Origin: Oceanospirillaceae bacterium
GTDB taxonomy: Bacteria; Pseudomonadota; Gammaproteobacteria; Pseudomonadales; Balneatricaceae
Assembly (NCBI GenBank): GCA_003497765.1
Contig: DNNY01000122.1
Span: 1 to 7,787 of the forward strand
Direction: 5' to 3'
Length of the DNA: 7,787 nt
A model generated the notes under the pieces. It made no database searches, was not told the origin of the DNA, and saw nothing but the letters and a program-made list of their open reading frames with translations. Below are positions 6,732-7,787 of this stretch, in pieces. A program made the position numbers and the translations under genes. Within the stretch, counting starts at the first letter, position 1. Every line of letters starts with the position of its first letter.

Positions 6732-7787
6732 AATGGCAGTTCCCCTTGGGCTTTATTGGGTGCCCTTCTCTTTGCCACTCTTCTGCTTGGTGCCGATTTG
6801 CGACTGCCATGCTTGGTAAAAATTTGCTGTGCCGTTTCTCGAAAGGCAGCATTATTTTTTCGGAGCCCATAAATTTGGCTAGCAGCGGCTTTGCGAGCGA
6901 TCTTTTCATCGACTATTGGCATTGGGTAGCCATTGGTATCAGCACTGGCCAACCAAGGCGTATGCACAAAGGCTTGATCAATATCACGCAACTCAGGCAC
7001 CCACTGGCGAATAAAAACGCCTTCGGGATCTTGATCGAGGCCTTGTTTGATAGGGTTATAAATACGAATCGCATTAATCCCAGTGGTGCCTGATTGCATC
7101 TGTATTTGGCTATAATGAATACCTGGCTCATAGTCGGTAAATAGCGTCGCCAAATGCAGTGCTGGCCTTCGCCAGTGCAACCACAAATGGTAACTAGCAA
7201 AGCTCATGACCATGGCGCGCATACGAAAATTTAGCCAACCAGTGGCGGTTAGAGCACGCATACAGGCATCAACCATGGGGTAACCAGTCCTACCCTGCTG
7301 CCAGGCAGTGAAAAAGTCTTCGTTAAAACTATCTACTCGTAAGGCATTGTAGGCTGGATGCATATTTTCAAATTCAAACCGCGACTCATCTTCTAACTTT
7401 TGTATAAAGTGACAATGCCAACGCAGTCTCCCCGAAAATGAACGCAAGGCTTTTGACCATTGCCCTTTTGTGCCCCAAGGCATCTGCTTAATTTCCCTTT
7501 TGCGCTGTTCACAGGCATGGAATACCTCACGAATAGACAAGGTGCCAAAGGCCAAATGGGCTGATAACCTTGAGCAACTATCAAAAGCCGTCACCGGTGA
7601 AGACATTTCTTTGGTATAGCCTTCACCACGTTGGTTAAGAAAACTATCTAAAAGCTTTAAGCCTTCACTACGCCCACCAACTTGGCTATAACTAGCCCCA
7701 TCATCAACTAAACCCATATCATCAGCACTGGGTAGCGGATCAGATGCTTCCGCCATAGGGGTTATTTTTGCTGGCGCCGGCCGAGTT
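6728..7787 (-). CDS. Divergent photolyase/cryptochrome-family flavoprotein, 5' end beyond window
   Basis: The frame is open through the right edge (codons for TRPAPAKITP precede the in-window Met at 7756), so this is the C-terminal FAD-binding part of a longer gene. Any N-terminal antenna domain is outside. Numbered from that Met (342 residues), clear family blocks are GGRSEGLKLLDSFL (27-40), MSSP...CSRLSAHLAFG (51-71), GYPMVDACMRAL (158-169), RIYNPIKQGLDQDPEGVFIRQWVPEL (231-256). Compared by eye without gaps to E. coli PhrB, W306 is Asp142, W359 is kept as Trp195, W382 is Ile218, and the flavin-tuning N378 is His214. It is therefore not a canonical class I photolyase and may be a distinct lineage with another photoreduction route or a sensory role. 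The last 28 residues carry nine Lys/Arg. It is the first in-window gene of the operon, joined to the FeS photolyase by an ATGA overlap. Confidence 0.88.
   Translation of the reverse strand, partial: TRPAPAKITPMAEASDPLPSADDMGLVDDGASYSQVGGRSEGLKLLDSFLNQRGEGYTKEMSSPVTAFDSCSRLSAHLAFGTLSIREVFHACEQRKREIKQMPWGTKGQWSKALRSFSGRLRWHCHFIQKLEDESRFEFENMHPAYNALRVDSFNEDFFTAWQQGRTGYPMVDACMRALTATGWLNFRMRAMVMSFASYHLWLHWRRPALHLATLFTDYEPGIHYSQIQMQSGTTGINAIRIYNPIKQGLDQDPEGVFIRQWVPELRDIDQAFVHTPWLASADTNGYPMPIVDEKIARKAAASQIYGLRKNNAAFRETAQQIFTKHGSRKSAPSRRVAKRRAPNKAQGELPL
6731..6814 (-). other. Basic, low-complexity C-terminal tail of the divergent photolyase-like protein
   Basis: The final 28 residues, beginning KHGSRKSAPSRRVAKRR, hold nine Lys or Arg and several Ser, Ala and Pro, and lie beyond the conserved FAD-binding fold. 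Such tails are usually disordered and can bind nucleic acid or partners. No function is proven. Confidence 0.6.

Noticed and set aside
6746..7093. 115-codon plus-strand frame
   Set aside because: Antisense shadow of the conserved FAD-binding region of the divergent photolyase-like gene.
6728..7787. Truncated pseudogene of a photolyase
   Set aside because: The missing N-terminal part is explained by the window edge: the frame stays open to the last base, and the gene is coupled to an intact downstream gene.

Overview
The window looks like chromosomal DNA of a gammaproteobacterium, probably an aquatic, light-exposed one. I base this on moderate, AT-leaning composition, gamma-type Shine-Dalgarno and promoter spacing, a near-consensus gammaproteobacterial Zur box, and gene families (HchA, DUF1826, an FeS-type photolyase with DUF2256) common in such genomes. 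The species cannot be fixed from this stretch. I see no mobile element, tRNA, rRNA or CRISPR array.

Layout, left to right. (1) 1-3012, all on the minus strand: hchA (glyoxalase III/deglycase of the DJ-1/PfpI superfamily), a stem-loop that probably terminates it, a canonical class I DNA photolyase, then a DCC-family (DUF393) thiol-disulfide protein cut by the left edge. (2) 3013-4165: a divergent control region and a plus-strand LysR-type regulator, with a good sigma70 promoter overlapping a perfect 8-bp inverted repeat. (3) 4166-5025: a plus-strand DUF1826 gene whose promoter carries a perfect 17-bp Zur-like palindrome, which points to zinc-starvation control. (4) 5056-7787, minus strand: a tightly packed operon read from the right edge inwards. 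It holds a divergent photolyase/cryptochrome-family flavoprotein (N-terminus outside the window), an FeS-cluster (6-4) photolyase, and a 51-residue DUF2256 zinc-finger-like protein. Both junctions are 4-nt ATGA overlaps.

Together the window is a damage-repair neighbourhood. Three flavoproteins of three different photolyase/cryptochrome lineages sit within 7.8 kb, next to a glycation-repair enzyme and a thiol-redox protein. The LysR regulator probably controls itself and may also act on hchA or the class I photolyase; an 11-mer in its own candidate operator recurs upstream of the photolyase. The most interesting points are the third photolyase-like protein, which has lost residues needed for classical photoreduction and FAD tuning; the Zur-controlled DUF1826 protein, whose conserved HxD...H...R pattern resembles an Fe(II)/2-oxoglutarate oxygenase; and the translationally coupled photolyase-DUF2256 operon.
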